DNA of 34,729 bases from Eubacteriales Family XIII. Incertae Sedis bacterium (GTDB taxonomy: Bacteria > Bacillota > Clostridia > Peptostreptococcales > Anaerovoracaceae): assembly GCA_031266515.1 (NCBI GenBank), contig JAISAW010000144.1, positions 1 to 34,729 on the forward strand, in the 5' to 3' direction. The notes below the pieces were generated by a model. That model searched no databases. It was not told where the DNA came from and was given only the letters and a program-made list of their open reading frames with translations. The position numbers and the translations under genes were made by a program. Shown in pieces: positions 1-9,395 of the stretch (within the stretch, counting starts at the first letter, position 1; every line of letters begins with the position of its first letter).

Positions 1-71
1 AACCTGCCTGATCGTATGATATATTATTGCATCACTTGCCACTGCGTGTTGAAGAAGGGAGCGATTATCCA

Positions 72-608
72 ATGAAAGCTTTGCTTATAATTGATATTCA
101 AAACGACTATTTCCCAGGATGGGCGAATGAACAGGTTGGGGCGCTGGCGGCACTGGCAAACGCCGAGTCGGCATTGAGGCTTTTCAGGGAAAGAAACCTG
201 CCCGTGATACACTTGCAGCACCTCAATCTACCAGAGGCGTCGTTCTTCAAGCCTGGCACAGAAGGCGCGGAGATACGGGAGGAGCTGAAACCGATTGAAG
301 GCGAGACACATATCGTGAAATACTTCCCGAACGGATTCATGGGGACAGGGCTTGAAGAATTGCTGCTCAAAGAAGGTATAGGCGAACTGGCCGTCTGCGG
401 CATGATGACGCATATGTGCGTAGACACCACGGTGAGAGCCGCAAAGGAGCGGTCGATAGAAATCACTCTCTTGTCGGACGCCTGCGCAACAAAAGACCTG
501 TCCTTTGACGGAGTAGAAGTCCCCGCCGCACAGGTCCAAGCCGCCTATCTGTCCGCACTGGGCACTGCTTTCGCCACTGTCATAAAGACAGGGGAATTAG
601 CCTTATAG
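72..608 (+). CDS. Isochorismatase-family cysteine hydrolase
   Basis: MKALLIIDIQNDYFPGW...; catalytic-type GMMTHMCVDTTVRAA motif. GAAGGGAG RBS upstream of ATG at 72, so the ORF-track start at 27 is probably too early. Confidence 0.9.
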   Translation: MKALLIIDIQNDYFPGWANEQVGALAALANAESALRLFRERNLPVIHLQHLNLPEASFFKPGTEGAEIREELKPIEGETHIVKYFPNGFMGTGLEELLLKEGIGELAVCGMMTHMCVDTTVRAAKERSIEITLLSDACATKDLSFDGVEVPAAQVQAAYLSALGTAFATVIKTGELAL

Positions 609-694
609 AAATGCCTCCTGACGAAATAGCGCGAGCCTTAAAGAGAAGAGGAAAGGGTATCCCTCAACCAGTACGCGCTATACAAATTGAGCAA

Positions 695-858
695 TTATTA
701 CCCCGGCAACAAATAGCAGGAATAAAGTGCCGAGGGTTTCAGCTAATATGCGCGGCGGCGAAACCGCGCATACTTGGTAGTATGTAAGGATTTCGCCAAC
801 AAAGCAGATTAGCGGAAAGGCCGGCGCGACTTCCTGCTATTTGCTGCCGGGGTAATAA
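695..858. repeat. 164-bp imperfect palindromic element, copy 1; ends are a 28-bp inverted repeat (27/28 match)
   Basis: 695-722 ttattaccccggcaacaaatagcaggaa versus 831-858 ttcctgctatttgctgccggggtaataa; the interior also pairs (gtgccgagggtttcagctaat / attagcggaaaggccggcgc). Lies between two convergent genes. Confidence 0.85.
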
Positions 859-869
859 AGATCTCGGTA

Positions 870-3092
870 TTATTCCCGCATTGCGCGCAGGGAATTGAGG
901 ATGGCGATGAGTGCCACACCCACGTCGCCGAATACAGCCATCCACATATTTGCGATGCCCAGAGCGCCGAGCAGCAGTATGACGCCCTTGACGGAAAGCG
1001 CAAAGACTATGTTTTGCATCACTATGCTCTTCGTCTTTTTCGCTATCCGGATAGCCGCCGCGACCTTTGAGGGCTCGTCAGTCATCACGACCACATCGGC
1101 CGCCTCGATCGCGGCATCGCTGCCTATCCCGCCCATGGCTATCCCCACGTCTGCGCGCGCCAGCACCGGGGCGTCGTTGATGCCGTCCCCTGCAAAGATG
1201 ATGGAGCCTTTTCTTCCGGCTCTGTCACGCTCGTTGAAGACCTCTTCAATTTTTTCGAACTTATCAGAAGGCAGCATATTCGCATTTTCCTCATCGATAC
1301 CGATCTCTTCTCCTATCCGCTTTGCCACGTCGATCCTGTCACCCGTAAACATCAGGGTCTTGCGCACTCCGAGCTTTTTCAGATCGGCAATCGCATTTTT
1401 GCTGTCGGGTTTGACCTCGTCGGACGCTTCGAGCCTGCCAGCGTACACACCGTCAATCGCAACGTGGATCACCATACCGCCATCGGCACTTTTCGCCACG
1501 GCAGTCCAGGGATCAGTCTGCGCGGAGGATGCCCAGCTATCATGCGTATTCCCAAGCCGCAGTCCACTGGCGCTTTCCGTCTGGCTGCCTTCTTTCGCCA
1601 TTCCGGTGCCGACGGTTTTCATAAGACTGGCGTTGCCGCATGCAACGAGCTGACCGTCAACTTTCGCCGTCACGCCTTCGCCCACGATCTCCTTTACATT
1701 TGATACAAGCGTGTAGTCTATGGGTTTCCCATACCGCTCAGTCACGGAAAGGGCGACGGGGTGATTCGAGCCGCTCTCCGCAAATGCAGCGAGCCGCAGC
1801 AATTCTTCTTCGCTGATATCTATATCGGGGACTATCCTCGACACGCGGAACTTCCCGAATGTGAGAGTCCCTGTCTTGTCAAAAACCGCCGTGTCCACAT
1901 CCGACAGGGCGTCCATATACGCAGCGCCTTTTACGAGTATGCCCTTCCTTGAAGAAGCGCCTATGCCCGCGAAGTAGCTGAGAGGGATCGATATGACCAA
2001 AGCGCAGGGGCAAGAGACAACAAGAAATACCAGTGCCCTTCCGATCCATTCGGCAAATACCGCGCCGGATATGACAAGAGGCGGAATCAATGCGAGAGCC
2101 GCAGCGGCAAATACGACTGCAGGTGTATATACCTTTGCGAACTTGGAAATAAAGTTTTCGATCTTTGCCTTTCTGTCTGACGCACGTTCCACCAACGCGA
2201 GAATTTTGCTCACGGTAGATTCGGCAAATATCTTCTTCACTTCTATTTCGATCAGGCCGGACATTGATATCGAACCGGACAGGACATCGCTTCCGCGCGA
2301 TACTTCGGCAGGGACCGATTCCCCCGTCAAGGCGGATGTATCGATGGCACTGGCACCTGTGACGACCATGCCGTCAAGAGGGATCTTCTCCCCAGGCTTG
2401 ACCACTATCACATCTCCGATCTTCACTTCCTCGGGATCCACCTTGACTATCTCTCCATCTGCTCTTTTCAGGTTGGCGTAGTCGGGGCGTATATCCATCA
2501 GCTCAGTGATGGACTTTCTTGACTTGCCGACAGCATAGTCCTGAAACGCCTCGCCCACTCGATAAAAAAGCATCACAGCCACGCCTTCGGGAAATTCACC
2601 GATTGCAAAAGCCCCTATCGTGGCTATCGTCATAAGGAAGTTTTCGTCGAATACCTTCCCTTTTAATATATTCTTTCCGGCAGTGAGAAGCACGCCTCCA
2701 CCTATGAGCAGGTAAGCAAGCAAAAACAACGGTAGCTCTATCCATCCAAAGATATTCATCTGCACAGAAATCAGCCCATAGCTTATAGCTACCCCCACCG
2801 CAAATACCGCCGCGCCCACACCGGCACTTATAAGGCTCCCCTTGCTCAGTTCGAGATTACCGTGGTCATGGTCGCAATGGGCACAACCGCAGCCATCCTC
2901 CTCAGCTTCATGTTCGGAGGTTTTTACCTCTTCATGCCCAGGGGCGTGGTCGTGGTGTGCACACCCGCAGTCGTCTGGATGCGCATGCAGTTGTCGCTCA
3001 TCGTCCTCTCCGGCGTACTTGCCGCAGGCGCAGCCATCCTCCAGCTCCGATTCCAATGCCTTTGCACTGCTGCCTTCCGTCAATGTCTTCAT
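870..3092 (-). CDS. cadA: Heavy-metal translocating P1B-type ATPase (Cd/Zn/Pb type) with Cys/His-rich N-terminus
   Basis: DKTGTLT, TGES, SCPCALV (CPC) and GDGINDAPVLARADVGIAMG motifs; adjacent to an ArsR regulator. GAGGAG RBS before the Met at 3092 favours this start over 3146. Confidence 0.92.
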   Translation of the reverse strand: MKTLTEGSSAKALESELEDGCACGKYAGEDDERQLHAHPDDCGCAHHDHAPGHEEVKTSEHEAEEDGCGCAHCDHDHGNLELSKGSLISAGVGAAVFAVGVAISYGLISVQMNIFGWIELPLFLLAYLLIGGGVLLTAGKNILKGKVFDENFLMTIATIGAFAIGEFPEGVAVMLFYRVGEAFQDYAVGKSRKSITELMDIRPDYANLKRADGEIVKVDPEEVKIGDVIVVKPGEKIPLDGMVVTGASAIDTSALTGESVPAEVSRGSDVLSGSISMSGLIEIEVKKIFAESTVSKILALVERASDRKAKIENFISKFAKVYTPAVVFAAAALALIPPLVISGAVFAEWIGRALVFLVVSCPCALVISIPLSYFAGIGASSRKGILVKGAAYMDALSDVDTAVFDKTGTLTFGKFRVSRIVPDIDISEEELLRLAAFAESGSNHPVALSVTERYGKPIDYTLVSNVKEIVGEGVTAKVDGQLVACGNASLMKTVGTGMAKEGSQTESASGLRLGNTHDSWASSAQTDPWTAVAKSADGGMVIHVAIDGVYAGRLEASDEVKPDSKNAIADLKKLGVRKTLMFTGDRIDVAKRIGEEIGIDEENANMLPSDKFEKIEEVFNERDRAGRKGSIIFAGDGINDAPVLARADVGIAMGGIGSDAAIEAADVVVMTDEPSKVAAAIRIAKKTKSIVMQNIVFALSVKGVILLLGALGIANMWMAVFGDVGVALIAILNSLRAMRE

Positions 3093-3193
3093 CCTTTTCG
3101 CTCTCCTCTTCTGGTGCTGCTTTCGGTTGAACATATGAGTGCTCATTCAACCGTTCTGTTAAAAAATTTTATGTATCTCTTACAAAACATCGG

Positions 3194-3297
3194 AACACAT
3201 CGGGGACGGTTCTTTTTGTGTCATAGTCAGAACACACCGGAGACGGCTCTCGAAATTCCTGAGCATCGTACAACAGGGGCGGTTCTTATTGTGCTAT
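3194..3297. repeat. Three tandem-like copies of the REP-like element (GGGGACGGTTCTTTTTGTG and degenerate variants)
   Basis: aacacatcggggacggttctttttgtgtca (about 3194-3223), aacacaccggagacggctct (3231-3250), caacaggggcggttcttattgtgc (3271-3294), all in the cadA-cadC intergenic gap. Confidence 0.75.
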
Positions 3298-3320
3298 TCA
3301 CTACTCCCCATGACCAGTGG

Positions 3321-3734
3321 TCACAGTGCGCCTGTGTGTTTCACGTGCTCTGCGCCTACGTCTATGATCTCCGCCACATGGTCGTCGTCGAGGGAGTAAT
3401 AAACTGTCTTGCCGTCCTTTCTGTATTTGACGAGATTTGTCTGCCTGAGTACGCGGAGTTGGTGAGATATGGCCGATTTGGTCATTCCCAGCAAAAATGC
3501 GATGTCGCATACGCACATCTCGCCCTGTCGCAGTGCACAGAGTATCCTGACCCGGGTGGGATCGCCGAAGACCTTGAAAAGCTCCGCAAGCCCTATCTGC
3601 ACCTCGGGGTTCGGCATGTTTTCGCGCGCACGCTCAACTGCGTCTTCGTGTATCACGTCGCAATCGCAACGGTCCGTGAAAATATCGTCCCTCACGTCCT
3701 TCAAGTTTATTACGCTCTTTTTCGCGCTGGCCAT
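3321..3734 (-). CDS. cadC: ArsR/SmtB-family metal-responsive repressor (CadC-like)
   Basis: LAELFKVFGDPTRVRILCALRQGEMCVCDIAFLLGMTKSAISHQLRVLRQTNLVKYRKDGKTVYYSLDDDHV is a typical wHTH with an ELCVC-like metal-site motif. Confidence 0.93.
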   Translation of the reverse strand: MASAKKSVINLKDVRDDIFTDRCDCDVIHEDAVERARENMPNPEVQIGLAELFKVFGDPTRVRILCALRQGEMCVCDIAFLLGMTKSAISHQLRVLRQTNLVKYRKDGKTVYYSLDDDHVAEIIDVGAEHVKHTGAL

Positions 3735-3821
3735 CTCTTCCCCCTTGCTCCTGCACCTCGTTCATTATCCCGCCCGCACTGTCTGTCGCGAACGGCCGAG
3801 CAAAACCTCTACACTGTACGA

Positions 3822-3882
3822 TACGGTTGAACAATTGCTCAACCGTACATAAATTATAGCACCCACTGAGTATGGATGTCAA
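3822..3882 (-). promoter_or_regulatory. cadC-cadA promoter with ArsR/SmtB-type operator
   Basis: On the minus strand: TTGACA (3882-3877), 18-bp spacer, TATAAT (3858-3853), followed by the near-perfect 26-bp palindrome TACGGTTGAaCAATTGcTCAACCGTA (3822-3847). Confidence 0.8.
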
Positions 3883-3889
3883 TCATTTA

Positions 3890-5545
3890 TCAGTCGACTA
3901 CCGCACCTTTATCGGCGGATGAGACTCTGGCTCTGTATCTCTTCAAATATCCCGTGACCTCTCTGAGGGCAGGCGCGGAAAACTTGCTTTTTCTCGCCTC
4001 GATTTCCTCTTCGGATACGAGAAGCTCTATGCTGTGAGCCGGTATATCTATCTTGATCCTGTCGCCATTCTCTACGTATGCGATCAAACCTCCGGCGGCG
4101 GCTTCGGGTGAGATGTGGCCGATCGCAGCGCCGCGCGTCGCACCTGAAAAGCGCCCGTCGGTGATGAGGGCCACCGATTCATCCAGACCCATGCCGACTA
4201 TCGCTGAAGTCGGGGAAAGCATTTCACGCATGCCCGGCCCACCGGATGGGCCCTCGTAGCGAATAACTACCAAGTCGCCGGCTGAAACTTTTCCTCCGAA
4301 AATATCAGCTATCGCTTCTTCTTCGCCGTCGAACACGCGAGCGATCCCTGTGAACTGCAGCATGGAGTCCTTTACTGCACTTCTTTTGACGATTGCCCCG
4401 TTTTCCGCAAGGTTGCCGAAAAGGACCGCGAGGCCTCCGGTTTTGGAATACGGATCGTCCATGGGGCGAATGACGGTATCATCCTTAACCTCATATCCCG
4501 GCAGAGTTTCCACAAGTCGACGGCCTTCGACCGTCATAGCCGAAGTATCGAGCAAGCCTGCGTCTGCAAGTTCGCGCATGACGGCGTAGACCCCTCCTGC
4601 GGCATACAGATCCTGCATGTGGTGCTTTCCTGCAGGGGCGAGCCGGCACAGGTTCGGAGTGGTATCGCTGATGGAGTTGATATCGCTGAGGTCAAATTCG
4701 AGTCCGAGTTCATGAGCCAGCGCGGCGAGATGCAGCGCCGAATTGGTGGAACAGCCGAGCGCCATATCCACGCGTAGCGCATTTTTCAGCGCGGTCTGCG
4801 TGAGTATGGCCGAGGGCCGAATGTCCTCGCCCACCAGGTTCATTACTGTCGAACCGGCGTCTTTGGCGAGCCTGATCCGCTCGGCGTATACTGCGGGAAT
4901 GGAGCCATTGCCAGGCAGCGCTATACCAATAGCTTCGCACAGGCAGTTCATCGAATTTGCGGTGAACATCCCCGAACATGAGCCACAGCCCGGGCAGGCA
5001 AAACTTTCGATATTGCTGAGTTCGTCAATTCCGATCTTTCCCGCCTGATAGGCACCGACAGCTTCAAAGACCGAATTGAGGTCACGGCCATCTACGGACA
5101 GCATGGGGCCGCCCGACACAAACACACAGGGCAGGTCAAGCCTTGCGGCGGCCATCAGCATCCCCGGGATGATCTTGTCGCAGTTGGGGATAAATACGAG
5201 TGCGTCGAGGCGATGGGCACTCACCATACACTCTACGCTGTCGGCAATCAGCTCGCGCGACGGAAGTGAATATTTCATGCCTTCGTGCCCCATCGCGATA
5301 CCGTCGCAGACGCCTATGGTATTGAACTCTATCGGCGTACCGCCCGCCGCCAGTACGCTGTCCTTTACCCCGCGAGATATTGTCTCCAGATGGATATGCC
5401 CTGGAACGATCTCGTTAAACGAGTTGACTACCCCTACGAGCGGTTTCAGCATCTGTTCCTTCGTATAGCCCATTGCATACATCAAGGCGCGCTTCGGTGC
5501 GCTGCCTGGTTCGTCAAGCATGAGGCCGTCTTTTCTGGTTTTCAT
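3890..5545 (-). CDS. ilvD: Dihydroxy-acid dehydratase
   Basis: [32 protein letters not shown]..., [30 protein letters not shown]. The ORF-track start at 5704 runs through a REP-like repeat, so the Met at 5545 is preferred. Confidence 0.95.
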   Translation of the reverse strand: MKTRKDGLMLDEPGSAPKRALMYAMGYTKEQMLKPLVGVVNSFNEIVPGHIHLETISRGVKDSVLAAGGTPIEFNTIGVCDGIAMGHEGMKYSLPSRELIADSVECMVSAHRLDALVFIPNCDKIIPGMLMAAARLDLPCVFVSGGPMLSVDGRDLNSVFEAVGAYQAGKIGIDELSNIESFACPGCGSCSGMFTANSMNCLCEAIGIALPGNGSIPAVYAERIRLAKDAGSTVMNLVGEDIRPSAILTQTALKNALRVDMALGCSTNSALHLAALAHELGLEFDLSDINSISDTTPNLCRLAPAGKHHMQDLYAAGGVYAVMRELADAGLLDTSAMTVEGRRLVETLPGYEVKDDTVIRPMDDPYSKTGGLAVLFGNLAENGAIVKRSAVKDSMLQFTGIARVFDGEEEAIADIFGGKVSAGDLVVIRYEGPSGGPGMREMLSPTSAIVGMGLDESVALITDGRFSGATRGAAIGHISPEAAAGGLIAYVENGDRIKIDIPAHSIELLVSEEEIEARKSKFSAPALREVTGYLKRYRARVSSADKGAVVD

Positions 5546-5600
5546 ATCGCTTTCCTTCCTATTTATATGTCTAATGGCGGCTAAATAACTTTTGATCAGG

Positions 5601-5729
5601 GGCACAGCGGAGACGGCTCTTTTTGGATACAGCGGGGACGGCTCTTTTTGTGCTCTTGCCGCCACCGTCGCGAAAACACAACGGCGCGGAGATGGCGAGA
5701 GCACAAAAAGAGCCGTCCCCGCTGTGTCC
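5601..5729. repeat. REP-like cluster containing a 28-bp perfect inverted repeat (5629-5656 / 5698-5725)
   Basis: acagcggggacggctctttttgtgctct versus agagcacaaaaagagccgtccccgctgt with a 41-nt spacer whose flanks also partly pair; an additional direct copy lies at 5601-5626. Confidence 0.85.
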
Positions 5730-5748
5730 TTCTGTTAACAGTAACCCA

Positions 5749-6744
5749 TTACCTGCGGGACTGCCAGCTCATTTTTTCTCTGAGCTCCGCGCCTACTTTC
5801 TCGACCGGAAGCTCTGCCTCTACTTTGCGCCTCGCCGTGAAGTTCGGGCGGCCTTCCTTGTTCTCTTCGATCCAACGCTTTGCGAAGTCGCCGCTTTGGA
5901 CTTCTGACAATACTTTCTTCATCTCTTTTTTCGTCTCATCAGTGATGATCCTGTCGCCTACGGAGTAGTCGCCGTACTCGGCGGTATCGCTGATGGAGTG
6001 GCGCATGAACGAAAGACCGCCTTCGATGATGAGATCTATGATGAGCTTCATTTCGTGGATGCACTCGAAGTATGCGCTTTCCGGCTGATAGCCAGCTTCT
6101 GTAAGGGTTTCGAACCCGGCTTTCATCAAGGCTGTCACACCGCCACAGAGGACACATTGCTCGCCGAACAGATCTGTTTCCGTCTCCTCTTCAAAGGTGG
6201 TATCAAGGATACCTGCACGACCGCCACCGATGCCTTTCGCCCAGGCGAGCGCCGTACTGCGCGCGTTCCCGCTGAAATCGCGATACACGGCAACAAGGTT
6301 CGGAACCCCTTTGCCTTCGAGGAACTGGCTGCGAACCGTATGGCCGGGGCCTTTCGGCGCGATCATTATGACATCGATATCATCCGGAGGGATGATCTGC
6401 TTGTAGTGGATATTGAAACCGTGCGCAAAACCGAGAGTCATACCGGTGCTGAGATTTGGAGCTACCTTTTCAGCATACAGCGCAGCCATTTTTTCATCGT
6501 TTACAAGGAGGATTGCCACGTCCGCTTTTTTTACGGCCTCCGCCGTATCAAAGACCTCGAAACCGTCAGCCTTCGCCGACTCGGCACTCCTTGAACCATC
6601 GTAGAGCCCGATGATCACCGACACGCCACTGTCTCTGAGATTTTGAGCGTGGGCGTGTCCCTGGCTGCCATAGCCTACTACAGCGACGGTTTTCCCATCG
6701 AGCACCGAGAGATCGCAATCCTTGTCATAATACATTTTCGCCAT
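5749..6744 (-). CDS. ilvC: Ketol-acid reductoisomerase
   Basis: [40 protein letters not shown]..., [29 protein letters not shown]. Confidence 0.97.
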   Translation of the reverse strand: MAKMYYDKDCDLSVLDGKTVAVVGYGSQGHAHAQNLRDSGVSVIIGLYDGSRSAESAKADGFEVFDTAEAVKKADVAILLVNDEKMAALYAEKVAPNLSTGMTLGFAHGFNIHYKQIIPPDDIDVIMIAPKGPGHTVRSQFLEGKGVPNLVAVYRDFSGNARSTALAWAKGIGGGRAGILDTTFEEETETDLFGEQCVLCGGVTALMKAGFETLTEAGYQPESAYFECIHEMKLIIDLIIEGGLSFMRHSISDTAEYGDYSVGDRIITDETKKEMKKVLSEVQSGDFAKRWIEENKEGRPNFTARRKVEAELPVEKVGAELREKMSWQSRR

Positions 6745-6769
6745 CGTTTTTTTACCTCCGTATCACTTA

Positions 6770-7309
6770 TCACTTCGCATCAAATATGTTATAGCTTCCG
6801 CTCGAAAGCGCCAGCGTCCCCGAACGGCAAAGTTCAAATATACCTATCGACTTGCATTTTTCTATGAATTCCTGTACCTGTTCAGGGATGCCCGTGACAT
6901 CCGCTACAAGGAAATCCTCTCCCGTTTCGACGATCTTCCCGCCGTATTGGCCGACAAGCGCAGAGGGATCATCTCCGTGGCCCCCGTATTTTTTTAGCTT
7001 TATAAGCAGGTGCTCTACGGCGATTGTGCCCTCGCCTTCAAACAGCGCTGCGGTTTTGACATCGTACAGTTTGTTGAGCTGGCGAACCATCTGAGTCCTT
7101 ACCTGACGGTCGCCGCTCGAGACTATCGTCATCCTGGAATAGGAAGGGTCCTCAGTCTCGCCTACAGACAGGCTGTCGATGTTGTATCCGCGTTTGTTGT
7201 AAAGCCCCGCAATGCGATTGAGGACGCCGTAGCGGTTTGCGACCACGAGGCCGACTGTAAACCGCTCGTTCATATTGCTTGTTTCTTTTTCCGCCGTGCT
7301 GATATTCAT
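6770..7309 (-). CDS. ilvN: Acetolactate synthase small (regulatory) subunit
   Basis: FTVGLVVANRYGVLNRIAGLYNKRGYNIDSLSVGETEDPSYSRMTIV is an ACT-domain ALS small subunit. The start may instead be the Met at 7273. Confidence 0.93.
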   Translation of the reverse strand: MNISTAEKETSNMNERFTVGLVVANRYGVLNRIAGLYNKRGYNIDSLSVGETEDPSYSRMTIVSSGDRQVRTQMVRQLNKLYDVKTAALFEGEGTIAVEHLLIKLKKYGGHGDDPSALVGQYGGKIVETGEDFLVADVTGIPEQVQEFIEKCKSIGIFELCRSGTLALSSGSYNIFDAK

Positions 7310-7478
7310 TTCCCTGTACTCCTGTCAATTTCCTGAACTCTTCTCTAAATGTATTCCTGTCAATTTCCTGCAGCCTTTGCCAAATGCCCCGCGTCCCTGT
7401 GAAGCCTTATCCAGTGAGGCCCCATTCGCGCCATGCTATCCCGTTCCAATACGTACCACCCCTGTCCTATACAGATCC

Positions 7479-9281
7479 CTATGCCCCTATCATGATGTCC
7501 TTGACCGATCCGCCCGGAGGGATCATCGGGAACACTTTCTCGTCGATATCAATCCGGCAATCCAATACGAAGGGGCCGCCTTCCGGCAGATTTCCGTCAA
7601 GGACGGCTTCAAGCTCCGCGAGGGAATCCACACGGCACCCGTCCGCGCCAAAGGCTTTCGCGAGCGCCACAAAGTCTGTCTTGCGTTCAAGCGTCGTACA
7701 GGAATATCGCTCGCTGTAAAAGAATCCCTGCCACTGCCGCACCATGCCGAGCGTACCGTTGTTCAACAGAACGACCGTAAGTGGGAGCCCCTGGGAAACC
7801 GCCGTGGCAAGCTCTGTGAGGTTCATCCCAAAGCTCCCATCGCCGGTGAAAAGCACAGTTCGATTTCGACCCGAAGCCAGACAGCCTCCTATGGAAGCGC
7901 CCAAGCCGTAACCCATGGCGCCGAGCCCTCCTGATGTGAGGAGCGTCCGCGGCTTTGTGAAACCGTAATGCTGCATGACCCACATCTGATGCTGGCCGAC
8001 ATCGGTAGCGACGACTGTGTCGTCTTTGGAAAATTTTCTGACAGTCCTGATGATATTTGCCGGCGAGAAGCGTTCGGCATTTTCACCAGCGTTGTCGGCG
8101 GCTTTGTACATGAGGATTTTTTTGACCCATTCCTCGTTCCATTTCTCCTGGATGCTGTCCGTCAAAGTGCGCAGGATCTGTTTCGCGTCTCCGCAGAGCT
8201 CGATGATCTCAGGTATATTTTTCCCAAGCTCAGCTTCATCGATGTCGATGTGGATGACTGTGCAGTTTTTCGTGTACTCTGCGATATCGCCAGTAGCTCT
8301 GTCCGAAAAGCGTACGCCTGCAGCGATCATGAGATCGGCTTTTGACTGTGTGAGTGTTGCAGCATACTTTCCGTGCATGCCGCTCATGCCGAGGTTCAAT
8401 TCATAAGATTCGGGTATTGCCGTGAGGCCCATCATGCTGAGGCCGATGGGGGCGGAGAGTTTTTTTGAAAGGGCCAGGACTTCGTTTTCCGCCCCCGCAG
8501 ACACTACGCCCCCGCCGCAGTATATGTAAGGCCTCTCGCAGGACCTTATGGCTTCGAGCGCCCTGTCTATACAAGGCAGCTCATTTTTGCCTTGAAGGTT
8601 TTCGCTGTGGCAAGCCACCGCGCCCGCCTTAGGCATTCGCCCATTCGTGCCAGCCTGACCCTCTTGCCCGCCTGCGTCTGTACGGCCATTCGCACTCATC
8701 TGGACTGTTCGCCCATCCACGTCGACTTCATCCTGACAGCGGCTCTCTCCTGCCTCATATTCGCATTCGTCGCGCTGGATATTTTTGGGGATATCGACGA
8801 GCACTGGCCCTTTGCGGTCTGAGGCTGCGAGAGCGAAAGCCTCTCTCACCGTATCCGCCAGCTTCCTGACATCATGGACGATGAAATTGTGCTTCACTAT
8901 CGGCTGGGTGACGCCCACGATATCCACTTCCTGAAAACTGTCTTTCCCGAGCAGGGGCGCGGCGACATTGCCAGTGACTGCAACCAATGGTACGGAGTCG
9001 AGGTAGGCGTTCGCAATGCCGGTCACGAGGTTCGTAGCTCCGGGGCCGCTTGTCGAGATTACGACGCCGGGCCTTCCCGTGACTCTTGCAAAACCGTCAG
9101 CCGCATGGACAGCGCCCTGTTCATGTGCTGTCGTCACATGTTTTATCCTTTTGCGGCTCACATAAAGGGCATCGTATATATCAAGCACCGTACCGCCCGG
9201 ATATCCGAAAACAGTATCGGTGCCATGACGAATCAATTCTTCCACTAATATTTGCGCTCCTGTCAGTACCATCGCTCTCAT
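7479..9281 (-). CDS. ilvB: Acetolactate synthase large subunit (ThDP-dependent)
   Basis: GAQILVEELIRHGTDTVFGYPGGTVLDIYDAL, EQGAVHAADGFARVTGRPGVV, GDGSFGMNLTELATAVSQGLPLTVVLLNN. Contains an unusual low-complexity segment after VDIPKNIQ. Confidence 0.95.
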   Translation of the reverse strand: MRAMVLTGAQILVEELIRHGTDTVFGYPGGTVLDIYDALYVSRKRIKHVTTAHEQGAVHAADGFARVTGRPGVVISTSGPGATNLVTGIANAYLDSVPLVAVTGNVAAPLLGKDSFQEVDIVGVTQPIVKHNFIVHDVRKLADTVREAFALAASDRKGPVLVDIPKNIQRDECEYEAGESRCQDEVDVDGRTVQMSANGRTDAGGQEGQAGTNGRMPKAGAVACHSENLQGKNELPCIDRALEAIRSCERPYIYCGGGVVSAGAENEVLALSKKLSAPIGLSMMGLTAIPESYELNLGMSGMHGKYAATLTQSKADLMIAAGVRFSDRATGDIAEYTKNCTVIHIDIDEAELGKNIPEIIELCGDAKQILRTLTDSIQEKWNEEWVKKILMYKAADNAGENAERFSPANIIRTVRKFSKDDTVVATDVGQHQMWVMQHYGFTKPRTLLTSGGLGAMGYGLGASIGGCLASGRNRTVLFTGDGSFGMNLTELATAVSQGLPLTVVLLNNGTLGMVRQWQGFFYSERYSCTTLERKTDFVALAKAFGADGCRVDSLAELEAVLDGNLPEGGPFVLDCRIDIDEKVFPMIPPGGSVKDIMIGA

Positions 9282-9337
9282 TTCCTTTCCATTGCCAGTT
9301 GAACCAAGTTGAATTAATCAGTTGCCTGCCGAGATAA

Positions 9338-9370
9338 TAAAAAAACCCGCGGCCTTCGCCGCGAGTCCTA
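9338..9370 (-). terminator. Attenuator-type intrinsic terminator upstream of ilvB
   Basis: Minus strand: ctcgcggc-gaag-gccgcggg followed by ttttttt; located between the leader ORF and ilvB. Confidence 0.85.
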
Positions 9371-9395
9371 TTGAGTACATTTTTTCTAAATCCCT

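Noticed and set aside
2862-3830. 322-aa plus-strand ORF
   Set aside because: It is antisense to cadA/cadC and the intergenic repeats, its translation is not protein-like, and two strong minus-strand family matches occupy the same DNA.
5546-5704. N-terminal extension of IlvD in the ORF track
   Set aside because: It translates the REP-like repeat. Homology to dihydroxy-acid dehydratases starts at the Met at 5545.
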